Positions 13,052 through 25,199 of a DNA stretch of 64,000 bases are shown here, one piece after another (the first letter of the stretch is position 1; the number at the start of each line of letters is the position of its first letter). The stretch spans positions 6,925,610-6,989,609 of the forward strand of contig CM055760.1 in assembly GCA_029465975.1 (NCBI GenBank). Reading direction: 5' to 3'. Source of the DNA: Dallia pectoralis (taxonomy: Eukaryota > Chordata > Actinopteri > Esociformes > Umbridae). A program made the translations under genes and the position numbers. The notes beneath the pieces are model-generated. The model was given only the letters and a program-made list of their open reading frames with translations. It was not told where the DNA came from and did no database searches.

Positions 13052-16000
13052 GGTTGCATAAGCACCAGGGCTGCTCCTTGCTGTTGCTAATGCAGCTTCC
13101 CTGGCTGAAGGCCCGCTGTCTGCTGGGGAATAACAATGGGAGACAACGAGGCAGAGAGAGTTGGGGGAGGGGGAGATTGAAAGAGAGTAAAAGGGGAGAG
13201 AGGAAGACTGAGGAGGTAGGGGGCAGGCCCACACACACAGGACCGCTCCGCACCAACCCTCGATTAGTTCGCGTCATGCGAATGTGATAAAAGACCCGGA
13301 CGCTGGTCTCCAGAGTCAACTTAAGAAGGCGAAATGTTGCCAGGCTTTAGGTGAAGATATTACCACAATATAACATGTTGACTGGACACCCAGTATAGGT
13401 AAGAGAGCACTGAATCTGGTATTAACACCCTACCAAGTGTTTATAAATGTATTGTTTTTATGTGATTTTCAGATTGGCTTTGCTTTAGACAGTAAAGCAA
13501 ATACAGCAGTTTGAAAGAACAGTAAGTCATATCTCCACGCACACCACAACAGTAGATACTGGAGGTTGCAGCTTAGACTGCTGGAACATCCTAACTAAAT
13601 GAATAAGTGTATTGTGATTAGTTTTAAAGCAGCCCATAAACCTTTATGATGGCTCATAATGGGCTGTGCAGAACTTTTTCACTTATATCAAAGATCAAAG
13701 AGGTAGGAAAATGCCACAATCCCCTATAAAACAGATGTTTAAGACAACTTTCCATTCCATTTGGCCAAGCTGAGCTGATTCTGAAATGGATTCAAGAGTG
13801 AGTTCAAGATCAGGGTTTGCCTCCTTCCTAGGCTTCTGTGCCAGGCCCTTCTGCTATTTTCCACTAATGCTCGTACTTGGGTCAATGCGTGGACAAGCAC
13901 AATCACCTGACGAGTCGACCTCAATGAACTTTAAAGCCGCCAGAACCGCCTCATAGAGAGTTGCTAGAACGGGTTGAGACTTTGGATATCCCTGCTTGTG
14001 ATGATGAGGGTGATGATGAAGACGATGATGCACTGACCTAAGGTTTGCTACCTTCGGTTGGATTCTGTTGGGATTCACTTGAGACATGAGACACTAACGC
14101 ATTCGCACGAGAAGTCATATCAATTCTAGTATTACAATATGACAATATGACATTCCAAACTCTACCTTTGTCAATTGAGGAGACACAAACCCCGCTTCTT
14201 AAACAGCGCGTGGACAGGTGCAACCAGCTCTCAGGGGGTTAAATAAATAAAGAACGTTCAGTTTCAATACAGAGCTGTGAGGTGTAGCATCATTCAGATA
14301 TATCTGTGTGGTGTTTGTTTATGTTTGTCTACAGGTGTGTGTCCCACATCTGCACACGCAAAGTGTGTGTGTGTGTGTGTGCTTGTTTGTGTGTGTGTGT
14401 GTGTGTGCGTGTGCGTGTGCGTGTGTGTGCGCGTGTGTGTGTGTGCGCGTGTGTGTGTGTGCGCGCGCGCGTGCGCGTTAATGATTGGACAGATTAAGGA
14501 TTTCAGCTAGTCAGTAAAGTGTCCGAGCTGCTCACAGTAGCAACACACAAACACGCTGATTTCCTGTGCACGTCTCAACTGGGAAAACACATTGACACAC
14601 AAAAAGAGAGCTCAATACACTTTGTGGTAAGCTGCTATTCTTAGTCAAGCACAGAAGCATGCTAAAGCAGAGGTCTAGTGCCTTGACACACACAGAGCGC
14701 CTGCATCTCCTGCAGCCTCTACGTTCTTCTACCAGTCTTTCTCAGCCCTCTGTATCTCTCTCTCTCTGTCTATATCTGCTCTTCCCTTTCTCTCCTTCCC
14801 AACATGTATTTACTGACTTCAATGTTCCTCATTCTGTCAACTCGTTTTCTTCTTCTCTCTCGCCCCTCTTTCATTGCCCATCCAGGCTTCTCTTCACCTG
14901 TGCCGACACTCTCTCTGCAAGAACTTGTAGTCTTGTCTACCTGTACCTTGTCTTGATGTGCTTCTGTGAATGGTGCGCGTGGCTTGCGACAGCCATTGTG
15001 CATTTGTATTTGTGTGTGTGAGATATCTGTTCTAAAACTGTGCCACTTAAACTATCTATCCCGGTAGCCATGGTAACCCATCAATCAGCCGGCTGGCCAG
15101 CACTGAAGTAGCCTACTGTAGACCGTCTTATTAGCATACAGAACTTTCCTCCGTGCGACCACAGAGGTAGATTATCTAAGGACTTACGTAAAAAAAAAGA
15201 GAGACGCACGCCGAGAGATCGAGCGAGACAGAGAAAACCGGCCTTATCCTCCCGCCCTCTTACTCTCTCTCTATCTCTTTCTTCCATCCTTATCCAAAAG
15301 CATTAGAAGCAGTCCTTCCTGAACCCCTAGTGTACAGTCTGCCCCCCCCACAACCCTGTCTTCTCTCCAGAGAGTGAGCCTACACGCAGAGGTTTCCATA
15401 ACTATCTCCCATCTCTGTCCAGGGTCTAGGTCTTAACGCTTGCAGCAAGGCGACAGACACGCACTAGCCAACGGCCACCTCCAGAGGCCGGGGGGGGCAC
15501 ACACACGATGGGACGAAAGGCATTTACACGAGGCACACTCCAAACCCCCCAGACTCACGCTGTGGCTCGATGAATGCGGAAAAATTATGAGCACAGCAAC
15601 TTTGAGGAGCCGAGTCGGCTGCTCACAGGCACGATCGATGAAGACAACACTATAGACCGTCTCCAAATTGCGACTCTACCACTAAGTATCTACACGTGTG
15701 TCAGTGGGTTTTGTGTGTATGTGTGTATGTTGTGTAGGTGTGGGCCTTTGTGATATCTGAGGGGGACATTTGTACATTCACCACTACAAGGCTCTCTGGT
15801 GTTGGTGTCAATTGAAAATGCTTTAGTGTGTTTTTGTGTGCCTTTATAATGCTCTCATTTGGAAGCCTGTTCTGCTGTTCTGTGCGTTTCTTTACTACTG
15901 ATATCTCACGAAAAGTAGGCACACCTTCAGTGAACAAACAACGACAAATAATTACACATCTGCAAAAAAAATTCATGTTTTTATAAACAACAGAGTTGAA

Positions 16001-19000
16001 TCCAATCTAATGCAATCTAATGATGCTTCCTCCTTCGTACTTCGTGATAGGGTTGATTTTTGACAGGAGATGGATTTTGTTTTGTTTGGCATTCAGGGCG
16101 AAATGTTTGGTTTTGGTTTATTCAGATCAGATTATATTGTTCCTCGTGCTCATAAAGTCCTTCAGACGACATGCATGTTTTGCCTTTACTCAGCAGTCGC
16201 TTTCATCTTGTCCACTTTTCATCTTTACCACTTGAATTTGAAGTGTCGTGGCAAAGGGCCTGGATACTTATGAACATCAGATACGTAAGTGTTTAATTTT
16301 CAGATAATTAGCACACATTATTGGACGGCACAAGCACAGTACAACGAAATGCAGTTCGCGTCCAACTTTCCCATCTCTATGGTTCGTTAGAGGCAGTCAA
16401 TAGAAAACGCAATGTTGTTTAGTTAGACAACACTTTTTATTTCCCAGATCATTTAGTTTTTTCATAACATTATTTGAATGTTGTAATGTCTTGAATGCTT
16501 GAGCCCATGTGCATAGTTTTATTTGCTCAAACTAGCGCCACAGATGTACCCAAAGTCAAAACAAATTTCTCTGAGGCTTTATGATTGGCGCAGGGTTAGC
16601 TCTGGAAACATATGACCACTGGGATGCCGCTACCAACTATAGGCCTGTGGAAACAATTAAAACAAATACATCTTAAGGAAAAACAACAACTTGCAAGCCA
16701 ACGTGCCCGGGACTACAAACCTGGATAATTGAAATAGTGCTCTCTGTTCTATTCATTGTGGCCTTGTTTGAAAGCTGTTTATCGTAAATCTTAGGTCCTG
16801 GACGGACGTTAGATTTCAACTATGAACTGATGCGATTGCTCTAACTAACCAGCCATTATCCAGTTAGTCAGGCATAATCATTGAGATGTTGTAGGATTTT
16901 GCTAAAATGAAGAGCCAGGAAAAAACACATTTCGCCATAACAATAATGTTCAAGAAAATAGTAGACCTATGTATTTGTATATTTTTTGTTTAACCTGTTT
17001 CACCAAGTTGCATCAAACCTGTTTAGGGTGAATGTTTCCCTGCAGGAAGTTTAAAGCGGTGACCATATTGTCAACCAAACGAATACAATACATGCCTTAA
17101 TTCATGACTCGTGGCTTGGGGCGAAGATGTCGCATAATGATTCTTTTATGGTCTAAGTCCCTAGAGGTTTGTGATAGCACTGCAGCTTTCTGAGTGTTCA
17201 CTGTTTATTTTATTCCTCCATTCAATTGTTTTCCAATACAGATTTGAAATCTTTACCAAAAACGTCAGCATACAATAGGTTGTCGGACTACACGGTATAA
17301 TTAGAAATCTCTGCGCTTTATAAAATAAAAGCACATTTTCTGTCCATTAAAAATAACATAAAATTGATCAGAAATACAGTAAATGACCCTGTAGCTGGAA
17401 ACAACAGATTTTTTATGGAATCCCTACATGAGCGTACAGAGGTTGATAATTGCCTAAAAACTGAAAACAGTTGTGCTGATAAAAGAAGCTATAAAACAGT
17501 GAATTTAATAAAATAGTGGCATTAAACTAGTTGATTATCTGGAGCATCACCACTGTGTGGTAGATTGCAGGGCCAGAAACAAATAACTTTCCTCTGAAAC
17601 CTGTTAGTCTATTCAGGTTCTGAGAAATTAAGAATTTTCCATGTAAGAAAATGGCAAGAAACTGAAGATATTGTACAATGCTGTGTACTACTACCTTCAC
17701 AACACAAACTAGCTCAAATTATAATAGAAAGAGGAGTGGGAGGCCCCGGGGCACTGAGCAAAAAGACCAACACATTAAAGTGTCCTCACAGGCACCCAAC
17801 TGGCAGGCTAAGGAAGATGAAAAGATCACCGACACTGGACAGAGGAAGATTGGGAAAATGTGATATGTACAGAAACATTCTTTGTGTTCGGATCACAAAG
17901 AAGAACATTTGTGAGGCTCAGACCAAACAAAAAGATCAGCAGAACTTTGACCATTGACCACAACATACATTATTTGAATTACCTAAAAAAATAAAGGCTT
18001 TTTGAAAGAAATCCCGATACATTTAAATCAATGTTTGACAAGCAGCTCAGATATGTCTTAAAAGGCCTTATCAAATGATAGCATACTCATTTTTAATCAC
18101 CAGCTACAACTCATGTTAATATATCTCCCATATGTGCCATTGACTTAACAGATTTCCATTTGACAACTTTGGTTGTGGATTCCAACTTTGATAATAGAGA
18201 ATCAAATCGAACACACAGATACAAGGCCGTACAGAATCTACAAATGAAACCCGCAAAAGTCTTTGTCCAATATGGCCAACAAACACTCAAGTAAACTTGT
18301 TTAACAATTCTGTATGTGGTAACTGTATTAAGAATAACTGTTCTATATTCTGAACATATATTAACATGGCAATAGTCTCAATGTAGAATACACGACCGCA
18401 TGACTTAGCCATGCCAGAAATGTGGATGTTAAATAGAGTAAGAATGTTCACAAACACTATATCAGGAATTGCAATATTTCTTATTTGGAGCTAAATGGTT
18501 AAATTAATATGTATAATATAAATGCATTTTCGTGGAATATTTCACAGACGAGGCCACGTAGTAGAGTCCCTTGATGATTTAGCAGGAGCCATTTGGGAGT
18601 TGAATGATCATGCGTTGAGTCTCAGCTCTGGGAGCCTGCCCCAGAGGTCCCAAGCAGTAGCTTCTCCCTCACCAACCAATCAGAACATGCCGCTCCATCT
18701 GGCTCCACATCAGTGTTTTGATGGCAGCCCTGAGTCTTGCACAGGTTTTCTAAAACAGCGTTCTTTGGCTTTTGAACTGCAATCTACAGAGCTTGTCTCT
18801 GGTCGAGGTATTGAGGCCTTTATTATTTTACAGCTTACCTAGAGTTGGGCCGCTGCAGTTTGGGATCAACAGTTGTCCTAGTAAACACAATCTGTTTACT
18901 AGGATTGGGAGATGTTGATGTAGTTGTTGAAACAACCTTCTAACAAGCGGGTGGCAGCTAAACACCTTCTGGCACTGCGCCAGGGACAGCAGTCAGTTTC

Positions 19001-22000
19001 AGACATTGCCAATGATGTCTGGATCGTAGTCGCAAGGGCCTCCTCACTTCCCCTCAGCTCCTCATCCCCAGCACCTGAAAAGAGACTCATGCAAAACTGT
19101 GGCGCCAGGTTACCCCATAAGTCAACAGCGTATTGTTTCTGCCCTGACTAATTCAGGGCCGGCAGGAAACTTACTTTCATTTCGGCAGGAAACTTCAAGT
19201 TAACGCCTGGTCCAACAAATAACAACTCTTCCCTGCTCCCCTCCACTAACACTGAAAACAATTGACAATAAACTCCTTGGCTCTAATTTTGTTACTCAGG
19301 TTACAGTTCCAATTGTCAAGAAGTGGGGGCACTTCACTCTGATAAAATATCTTAATTAGACCACAGCGTGATGTTGTCTTAGGTATGCCCTGCCCTGCTA
19401 TTCACGAACCATAGATTTCCTGATCTAAAAACGAGCAACTCTGTTGTGGCAGCACCTGTGTTTCCCAGTGTCTTGATGTGCCTACCAGAGACACCGACAT
19501 TCATAGTCCTCCTGTCGCCGTCACACCAGGTCTTCCTCCAGACTATCTGGACCTCGAGAAGAACATCGCCTTCCAGCCACCGCACAGACCTTGGGACTGT
19601 GCCATTGACCTGATGTCTGGAATTACTCCCCCTCTTCTCAGCTTCAACCTGGCCAGGAGGTCTGGCTGTCCACACGAGACATCCATCTCTACCTCCCTTT
19701 GAAAAAGCTATGTCCTCGGTGCATCGGTCCGGATAATCAAGCAGGTCAATGGCGTTTCATTTCGTTTACAGTTGCCTTCACACTACAGGATCAATCCTAC
19801 TTTCATGTCTCCCTGCTGAAACCTGTAGTGAGAGCACCGGAGGTCAAGACCCCTTTGGGGATTAAATGATGATGATGGTTTTGCATGTACCGTCAGCTCT
19901 TGCTGAGTAACCTCGTTGACTGGGAGGGTTATGGTCCTCAGAAGAGGTCCTTGGTCCCTGCCTCAGGCGTTCTGGAACCTTCCCTTGTGTCTGCCTTCCA
20001 TCTGGCCCATCCTCTATCCTCACAGTCATCGGTTCTCAGCTTCAGTATTTCGAGGAACACTCAGACCTCCTCCCCGTGAATGTTCCCCAATGGTTTAGTC
20101 TGTCTCCGCCTTCATGCTGGGCCACGCCCACTCCTATCATTGTCCCACACTTCTTCCTGCACACCTGTGTCTTATTAGCTACCAGTATGCCTGTGGATAT
20201 TTACTCCTGATCTCCCTGTGCGTCAAAGTCTTGTTATCTTGTCCGAGAAGCTTTGCTGAGCGTTTTTATGTAGGCTATATCGCGGATGTGACTAATTTTA
20301 ATGATTATTACACAATAATTTAAAAACCTTGTTCTAGCTGTGAGTGTTCATATTTTGGCCTCTATCATCAATCAGGATGATTAAATATAGCCAATATACT
20401 ACACAGATCGGCAGTATATTGCTAAAAATAAACAATAATTGTAGTTAGTAGGTTTAAAGTTGTTTATACTTTAAATCACGTAATCACATAATAGACCTTT
20501 CAGAACTATACGTCAAAACAAGTTCATTATGGTTTCTTATTCACAGACATTTATAATGGTATTTATGTTATGTACTCTAGTTGTCATAAGTCAAAGTTTG
20601 ATTGACCTGAACACAAAAACAAACGATGATAGCTATGAATCCAACCTTTCCAGAAATATAGGACTAATGGCATTGATGAGGAATAATGTATTGTATACAG
20701 GCATTGTTTATCATTGGGTAAAATCCCTACGGTAAAAAAATAATTGGGTCGGGGGATAAACGACGGACTGAAAAACACGGCGAAACTTCAATTGATGCAT
20801 TGCTAGCACACTTTTTCCAACTAGGGACTGGCACTAATTGGCTCATAGGCAAATCAATTCACACACACTTCAGACATTTCACACACTGAGCTGAGAAGAG
20901 GGCACACAGCGAGTCAGAGACCTTTAGGCCAACATGCAATAACAGGACAAACAGTATCAGAGAGGCAAAGTGTTGGGTGTGTTGTCAATGTTGGCACTTA
21001 CTGTATTTGGATTGATTTATATTGTACACGGTAGAACAGAGCTGTTTATCTGTAAACGGTTTAGTACCATAGCAATAGATGCTGGGGTCCTGTTATTGAC
21101 CAGCTCTGTGCAGAGGGTGTCCCACACACAAACGCATAAGCACACATACACACAGGTGTCTAATATGGGTCTGGATCTAATTTGGCCAAAAAAATGATCT
21201 AAGATAATCGACCTGAAGTGACAATTAAAATCCCCTCTCCTGCTACCCTCGAGCTAAAACGCCGTCTTAGATGACGACTGCGGTGGTGTGTTTGTTTCCG
21301 TCCTATTTTCATCGATGTGCTGGCTTGATGATCTCATATTGGTTTTACACAAACAGAAAGGGCACAGAATATATCTTTTATTTTAAGCTAACCCTAATCC
21401 AGAGAATGTAAATCAGGCCTAAATGCTGTACAATTAGTGGACTCAAGTATTAGTTTCACTGTGATTATAAAAGTCAGGGGATGAATACTGTGCCACAGCG
21501 ATATACATGAGCACACTTTAGATGCACAGGGAGACAGAATGTCATTATGCAGAGAGATAGTGAACCATAAAAGTGCTCAGGCAGGTCTACTGCACCCAGA
21601 GTTAAGAGATACACACAATGTTGAACGAACACTGTGTCAATTATTAAATATTGATAGAAGAAACATGGAAATAAATGTGCAGATCCACATGCTGTAGGAA
21701 ACAGTAGTATATACAGGGGAAAGTAAAAGCTTTATCTAGTTTCCGAATGCCAGAATGTACTAGGTAAACAGGAAAACATCTGTTCCAAGTCACTGACTCC
21801 ATGGAGCTCATTACATTAAGATGTCGGCCAGTAAGGGGTTTTTGTCATAACATAGGGGCAATTTAACTACCGTATAGCCGCAGTTCACTGTACATTTTAA
21901 AAACTGCAGCTTTCTCTGTGACAAACCCGGCATAGAAAAAAATCAATTGTCATCTCTCCTTTGCGGAGCACTTTCTGTGCGTAATCCGCGTCTATATGCC

Positions 22001-22443
22001 GCGAGTCCTTAATCTGTTTTACGTAAGAAAACCGGGTAGGATGCCAATCCCAAGTGTCAACACACCACAGCGAGCAGTGATCAAAACCACAACACAGCAG
22101 AACCGCGTCAGAATGCGCAGCCGTTATAGGATACCATAGCAACCAGGGTACCCGACCCACCCACCTGCTGCTTGTCGACCGCGTCCTTGTTGAGCGCGGA
22201 CCCTTTGGGCGCGGGGACCCTCTCGCACGTGCACCCCTCCAGCAGGTAGATGCCGGAGGGCCGCGCGCTCTGGTCGTTCTCGAAGTAGAAGAGCACATTC
22301 TGGTAGAGGGCGAAGTACTTGTCGTTCCAGCGACTGTTCTCCGTGGTCTTCTTGCTCAGGACGCCGCGCTTCGTGCCCTCTTTCCGCGCCACGACCGACA
22401 GGTACAGAGCGTGGCCCTCGTTATAGCGCACGCTCTTCTGCAT
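532..22443 (-). CDS. rasgrf2: RASGRF2, Ras/Rac guanine nucleotide exchange factor, 5' sixteen coding exons (3' part off window)
   Basis: Exchange factor that loads GTP on Ras and Rac after Ca2+/calmodulin binding, at membranes, mainly in neurons. Coding exons, 5' to 3': 22165-22443, 10257-10363, 9000-9147, 8200-8543, 8018-8097, 7710-7903, 7508-7617, 4633-4751, 4271-4434, 4065-4131, 3708-3844, 3312-3394, 2694-2942, 1323-1801, 883-1110, 532-638. They total 2895 nt, in frame, 965 residues. The start MQKSVRYNEGHALYL matches RASGRF2 rather than RASGRF1. Order seen: PH domain (about 20-130), coiled coil (about 145-180), IQ motif around VQSFMRGWLCRRKW (about 205), DH/RhoGEF (about 235-430), second PH (about 465-590), RasGEF N-terminal motif (about 610-705), then a Ser/Pro-rich linker (exon 14). 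The last exon seen ends HWVSKHSQ. The CDC25 RasGEF domain (about 270 further residues in the human protein) is left of the window. Teleosts may hold two copies; a or b cannot be told here. Confidence 0.95.
2319..2415 (-). other. Candidate alternative terminal exon of rasgrf2
   Basis: In the intron between the exon ending at 2694 and the exon starting at 1801. A good acceptor (pyrimidine-rich, ending CTCTCAG) is followed by a 97-nt open stretch. Its phase fits the preceding exon exactly: that exon ends AG and this one gives G, making Arg. It would add 31 residues, VQYHSSDRLSITSICPDYSL then KITRLALDQKE, and then TAA. Two AATAAA hexamers on the minus strand follow at 2137-2142 and 2070-2075. I do not recognise the peptide. 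It could equally be a chance ORF or the last exon of a lost nested gene. Confidence 0.35.
3377..3600. repeat. 62-bp tandem duplication carrying copies of a splice acceptor (4 units, last degenerate)
   Basis: Unit starts GCGGATATTATC(G/C)ATACACTATAG and runs on through an AGACAGAGAGACAGAACGAG purine stretch. Units begin near 3377, 3439, 3501 and 3563. The first unit overlaps the 5' end of the rasgrf2 exon 3312-3394 and its acceptor CTATAG. Each later unit therefore carries a copy of the acceptor and of the first 18 or so exon bases. Confidence 0.93.
4796..7497. repeat. 33-bp minisatellite, about 82 units, in a rasgrf2 intron
   Basis: Unit built from CTCACTACCTCTGTTAGCCG and CATCTACATTATC, repeated without length change. 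The array fills almost the whole intron between exons 7508-7617 and 4633-4751. Because 33 is a multiple of three and the unit has no stop, both strands show open frames over 900 codons long. Variant units (CCCCCTC, CTGAATC, GCTTCTTCA, CACATC) recur in a fixed order, showing higher-order structure. Confidence 0.97.
8573..8718. repeat. GT microsatellite with GTCT interruptions
   Basis: Long TG tract with TCTG interruptions in the rasgrf2 intron just upstream (on the minus strand) of exon 8200-8543. A second, shorter TG tract lies at about 8936-8970 before exon 9000-9147. Confidence 0.95.
9196..9405. repeat. 21-bp tandem repeat, about 10 units
   Basis: Unit TTCATTATACACTGCACAGTG repeated nearly perfectly, in the intron between rasgrf2 exons 9000-9147 and 10257-10363. 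Near-identity of units suggests recent expansion. The region 9530-9850 that follows is purine-rich and contains two copies of a roughly 60-base GAGAGGGCAGAGATAACGG block. Confidence 0.95.
10560..11187. mobile_element. Degraded DNA-transposon relic with short terminal inverted repeats
   Basis: The left edge AAGTATTGGCAT (10561) is mirrored at the right edge by TGCCAATACTTCT (about 11173-11185). The interior includes short degraded ORFs but I recognise no intact transposase. The size (about 630 bp) and ends suggest an internally deleted Tc1/mariner-type element. It lies in rasgrf2 intron 1. Confidence 0.45.
11715..12858. mobile_element. Tc1/mariner-like element, inactive, in rasgrf2 intron 1
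   Basis: Imperfect inverted repeats bound it. The left end reads ACCAATCAAAAGCTTGGGG and then CTTAGAAATGGCCTTGTT. The reverse complement of the right end gives GTTCAAAAGTTTGGTG and then CTTAGAAATGTCCTTGTT. TA dinucleotides flank both ends, as Tc1 elements require. The interior from about 11930 to 12600 resembles fish Tc1 transposase but is broken by frame shifts and stops, so it is a dead copy. Confidence 0.85.
13010..15300. other. Rasgrf2 intron 1 segment without recognised genes; GT and GC-rich alternating tracts
   Basis: Contains a GT tract at about 13012-13048 and a long alternating purine-pyrimidine tract at about 14364-14478 that passes from GT into GCGCGC. A CT-rich stretch lies at 14750-14880. 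I see no exon, no RNA gene and no recognisable element. Confidence 0.6.
17660..17960 (+). mobile_element. Tc1-like transposase fragment
   Basis: A fragment beginning GTACAATGCTGTGTACTACT parallels 11870-11950 of the larger Tc1 copy (GTACAACGCTGTGTACTACT). Its short frame contains RKRSGRPRGT, the Arg-rich GRPR-type motif of the Tc1 DNA-binding region. It is truncated at both ends and no inverted repeats were found nearby. Confidence 0.65.
18510..20330 (+). mobile_element. Decayed Ty3/gypsy (chromovirus-type) retrotransposon
   Basis: A Gag remnant near 18680-18800 shows the fish gypsy pattern FDGSPESCTGFLKQ followed by LAFELQ. Most of pol is missing or unrecognisable. A C-terminal integrase remnant is at about 19650-19830 (VWLSTRDIHLYLP, then an RLQLP-type block). 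A chromodomain remnant is at about 19905-20010 (VDWEGYGPQKRSLVPA). Stops and frame shifts break all segments. The sequence after 20110 is probably untranslated or LTR-derived. It is an inactive, internally deleted copy in rasgrf2 intron 1. Confidence 0.75.
20331..22164. other. Remainder of rasgrf2 intron 1, no feature recognised
   Basis: AT-rich sequence with short CA tracts near 21122-21155. No coding exon, RNA gene or transposon ends were found on either strand. Confidence 0.5.
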
Positions 22444-22570
22444 TTTCTGAGACGCCTTCCTTCTCTCCTCTCTCCCCGCGCGTCGATTTCAGAAAGTTGT
22501 CGATTTTGTCTGTGTCATATCGGCGACGAGTCCCTCGTGTTTTGTCCGAGAGTTGGTGCGTGTATGCGGG

Positions 22571-22621
<51 letters not shown>

Positions 22622-22700
22622 AGGGGAGAGGTAAATCCAAGCTTACCCCAGACGCGCGGAAAAGTTGGAGACCAACCGTAGAGCGCGCGGTGCGCGCGTC
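22150..22700 (-). promoter_or_regulatory. CpG-rich 5' end and probable promoter region of rasgrf2
   Basis: The first coding exon and the 250 bases upstream of its ATG (22441-22443) are rich in CpG, with GCGCGC runs near 22683-22700. They stand out from the AT-rich sequence on both sides. A GA/CT dinucleotide tract lies at about 22577-22616, in what would be 5' UTR or promoter. No TATA box is evident. The transcription start is not determinable from sequence alone. Confidence 0.5.
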
Positions 22701-23084
22701 AAAGCAAAGGCTGCGTATCCCTGTATACCCACACAGATCCACAGCGTCCAACCAGACACAAATCAATGAACCCACCTCTCCATGCCAGAAAGTACGCCCA
22801 GAGTGACCCGAATAATGAGAGATAGATACATGTAAAATGGAAATAAGTCACAGTTTGTCGTGCAGTATGCAATCTGCAGCAGCGTAAAACCAAAATAGAT
22901 CGAGGGAACAGACGGTGAAAACGGCGCTAATCGGCTTTGACAGCAATTTAAAGAGACAGGTCGCTGTAATATACCGCCACTGGACTGGAGTTAGTGTCTG
23001 TCTCTCTAACCCACCGTAGAGATACTGACTCAGTTTTGGACCGTCTAGACTTAACAGCGAGTCTCTCTCCTTCTTGCGCTCTCT

Positions 23085-23250
23085 CTTTTTCTTTCTCTCT
23101 CACTCTTTCTCTCACTCTTTCACTCTCTCGCACTCTTTCACTCTCTCACACTCTTTCTCTCACTCTTTCACTCACTCACTCTCTCTCTCACTCTTTCTCT
23201 CACTTACTCTCTATCTCATTCACTCACTCACTCACTCACTCACTCACTCA

Positions 23251-23307
<57 letters not shown>
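23085..23307. repeat. Compound CTTT / CACT / CA microsatellite
   Basis: Pyrimidine-rich CTCTTTCTCTCACT units pass into CACT tetramers (about 23216-23252) and then a CA dinucleotide tract to 23307. Poly-Ser/His frames across it are not genes. Confidence 0.95.
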
Positions 23308-23308
<1 letters not shown>

Positions 23309-25199
23309 ATTTAAGATCAGAATTTTATAGCAAGGTTATTTTCAAAATGCCTTTCTTTGTTTTCAAACTGCCAGGCAGCTTGAGCCAGATGAGAAGATGT
23401 CAAGATAGATGTGTGAGTTATCTAAGAAGCTGTAAATACCCAACACAGACAAAAAGCATGTGAAAAGGGAGAGAGGGAAAGGTAGGAATGTTTCTTTAAT
23501 GATAACTGGAGCAATCATCAAATGTGGGGTCTCAAACAGTACAGATATTTTGTAGTTGTGTAATTACATAGTAGTTACTCCATTCTTACTGTTGAACTTC
23601 AACAGAAAATGCGCCTCTAGTATACAGTGTATGAATTAGATAGATGAGATATAGTGGTACAGAGATTCTAAGCATTGCCCACTCAAAACACAAACCTCCT
23701 ACGCTCAGGAGCTTATTGGCTGGAACACACACACAAACACACAGACTCACGCACACTCTCCAAACTTTTTGCCGGTTGGCCTCTGGCGTGGCTGAGAACA
23801 ATTCCAAGCTGAAGCTGCTGACTAATGCTCCGGCACAATCTCCAATGGAAGGAAGTTGATGCATAGTTATGCATGGACAAACACGATATCCACAGATAAG
23901 AAGAAGGCAGCCCTTCTCAATAGAATGGTCTCTCCTCATCGTACTTTTTCTTTGTGCTGTGTGCTGTATTCCCCTGCCCTGATCCACCAGCTGAACAAGT
24001 GATAACAGCAGCCAAATTAAATGAACTAGTCTTGTATCAGCATGATAACCTTCGAAAGGGACACATAAGAATAAAACAAATTCCACTCAGGTAAGTTAAG
24101 AGGCCCTTTTATTGGGAGAGCTAGCAACACATAGCAGAGACATCAAAAGGGACAGACAGGTGACAATGGTTGTGTGGTCCCTGGGGGGAACTGGACAAGG
24201 CTTTACTACAGGCCTGAGGAGACAGCCATATGGGTGACTCAGAAACAATGATCAATACTAAACATTCGTGGTCCAGTGGGTAAATGGTGGGGGTTTTGAG
24301 GAACAATCAGTAGTTCTTTCATAAAACTTCTATTTTAGATTAGGGGCAGAACAACCCAGAGAACGATTTAATTTGAAACAGAAAAAGTCATTGTCTAAAC
24401 CAAGCCAACTGACTTTGTTCAGTGTTTTCTGGCTGCCTTTCAGACGGTCGCTGTCCACGGTCCTGGGACTGAACTTCCTGTGCTGCAGGTGTCCTTAGTG
24501 TTGCTGAATCACTGATTGAGATTCAAGGTAATTCAGCACCAAATGTCTAGCGGGGCTGAAATCTATTAATGTACAGTATAGTTACTATTTACCACAGTTA
24601 TAGTGACAATTGTTGGTGCTTTTGAATGTATTGTTTGAGTGTAAGTGATATTAGATGGGAGAGACAGCGATAGGGGTCAGGTAATGGCATACAGAACACT
24701 CTTTATCTCCCTCCTCAGTGGACTGAGGCAGCAATGAGGGATTATGGGGGATTACCAATACAGTATGTCCATCACTCCCAACATAACCCCCACCCAGGCC
24801 ATAAATCCCTAAAATGACCATCACACTACAATTGCTTTTGTTGGTGTTTGGAGATTGAATAGCTAACTCAACTCAACTCTACAAATTATGATGAAGTAGA
24901 GCGATAACCAATGTGGGTAGACTGGAGCGCCAAGTCAGATACAATTATATTTTTAGGTTAAAAAGACATATGTAAGAACCCTAAGAAAAGCCTGTAAAAT
25001 TATATCCAATTACAAACTAAAAATATCCTATTAAGCAGAGTTGAGGATCGCTGCAAGCTTTCCGCGTACGCAACTGCACCAAACCATTTCTTAATTTTTC
25101 CCGCACTGCTCTTTCACCTAGAAAGTCACATGGATCGATGCATGTAAGGACAAGCTTGTTAATCTAACAGTCTCAGTCAGCTACGCCGGCACCTGAGCC

